In this document: positions 5,979-6,564 of the stretch, piece after piece
How the letters are laid out: every line of letters starts with the position of its first letter
How positions within the stretch are numbered: the first letter of the stretch is position 1
NCBI GenBank assembly: GCA_947458345.1
Contig: CANHBU010000107.1
Coordinates: 1 to 6,564 of the forward strand
Direction of reading: 5' to 3'
Length of the DNA stretch: 6,564 nt
DNA from: Comamonadaceae bacterium
GTDB lineage: Bacteria; Pseudomonadota; Gammaproteobacteria; Burkholderiales; Burkholderiaceae_C
Position numbers and translations under genes: made by a program
Notes under the pieces: model-generated
The model's input: only the letters and a program-made list of their open reading frames with translations
Databases searched by the model: none
What the model was told of the DNA's origin: nothing

Positions 5979-6564
5979 TCAGCTGCCGCTGTCGAGCTTG
6001 GCGCGCAGCAGGGCGCCCAGGCTGGTGGTGCCGGCATTGCCGCTGTTTTGCGACAGGTTGGCCATGGCCTCGGCCTGATCGGCCGTGTCCTTGGCGCGCA
6101 CCGACAGCTGGATGTTGCGGGTCTTGCGATCCACATTGACCACCACAGCGGTGACCTCGTCGCCTTCCTTGAGCACATTGCGCGCATCTTCGACGCGGTC
6201 GCGCGAGATTTCGCTGGCACGCAGGTAGCCGATGATGTCTTCGCCCAGATCGATCTCGGCGCCCTTGGCGTCGACGGTCTTGACCTTGCCCGTGACAATC
6301 GCGCCCTTGTCGTTGACGGCCGCGAAGGTCGAGAACGGGTCACCGTCGAGCTGCTTGATACCCAGCGAGATGCGCTCGCGGTCCACGTCCACAGCCAGCA
6401 CGATGGCGTCGACTTCCTGGCCCTTTTTGTAGTTGCGCACGGCGGTCTCGCCCGGCTCGTTCCAGGACAGGTCAGACAGGTGCACCAGACCGTCGATGCC
6501 GGCGGCCAGACCTACGAAGACGCCGAAGTCGGTGATGGACTTGATCGGGCCCTTGACGCGGTCG
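5979..6564 (-). CDS. rpsA: 30S ribosomal protein S1, C-terminal portion (cut by right edge)
   Basis: The last 194 codons are visible; the frame enters at the right edge as [18 protein letters not shown] and ends at the TGA at 5981-5979. S1 binds the 30S subunit and captures mRNA leaders for initiation. It normally has six S1 RNA-binding repeats. Seen here are most of the fifth repeat (about 1-70: [26 protein letters not shown], then [14 protein letters not shown]) and the sixth (about 80-158: [20 protein letters not shown] through [15 protein letters not shown]). A variable tail closes with [12 protein letters not shown], as in betaproteobacterial S1. The gene does not start within the window: a GTG at 6485 is internal, because the repeat continues upstream of it. 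The strong terminator just downstream separates it from ihfB. Identification is secure; the N-terminal four repeats are simply outside the window. Confidence 0.97.
   Translation of the reverse strand, partial: DRVKGPIKSITDFGVFVGLAAGIDGLVHLSDLSWNEPGETAVRNYKKGQEVDAIVLAVDVDRERISLGIKQLDGDPFSTFAAVNDKGAIVTGKVKTVDAKGAEIDLGEDIIGYLRASEISRDRVEDARNVLKEGDEVTAVVVNVDRKTRNIQLSVRAKDTADQAEAMANLSQNSGNAGTTSLGALLRAKLDSGS

Noticed and set aside
6483..6485. GTG as the start of a short S1-like protein
   Set aside because: The same frame continues upstream to the window edge with the conserved S1 repeat sequence, so the GTG is an internal valine codon of rpsA.

Overview
The window looks like chromosomal DNA of a high-G+C betaproteobacterium, most likely a member of Burkholderiales close to Comamonadaceae. 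This rests on the rpsA-ihfB gene order, the style of the S1 C-terminal tail (ending in a [16 protein letters not shown] motif) and the GC-rich codon use. It is a judgement from recognised protein style, not from a search.

Positions 1-1061 (minus strand) hold a tripartite TRAP uptake system that runs off the left edge. It comprises a periplasmic substrate-binding protein with a signal peptide and a clear ribosome binding site, then, 11 bases further on, the first 27 codons of a DctQ-type small membrane subunit. Positions 1062-1276 are a 215-base divergent control region. It contains a short tandem repeat, a 26-base dyad that also reads as a tandem 11-mer, a weak sigma70-like promoter, and a perfect 20-base palindrome directly in front of the next gene.

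Positions 1277-5448 (plus strand) hold a MarR-like winged-helix regulator whose stop overlaps the start of a 1213-residue 5-oxoprolinase/hydantoinase-family enzyme. In this enzyme the HyuA-type and HyuB-type halves are fused in one chain. The divergent layout suggests a small catabolic locus: the TRAP system imports an organic anion or cyclic amide such as 5-oxoproline (pyroglutamate), the ATP-dependent enzyme opens the ring in the cytoplasm, and the regulator controls one or both arms. The substrate is inferred only.

Positions 5449-5612 are a convergent intergenic gap with a compound stem-loop that overlaps the oxoprolinase stop codon, plus a short motif resembling a dispersed intergenic repeat. 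Positions 5613-6564 (minus strand) are the conserved housekeeping pair rpsA (C-terminal part only, running off the right edge) and ihfB, separated by a strong intrinsic terminator. No gene-free stretch exceeds 300 bases. I see no rRNA, tRNA, CRISPR, insertion sequence or prophage gene. I do not see an undescribed system here; the most informative non-coding signals are the two operator-like dyads in the divergent region.
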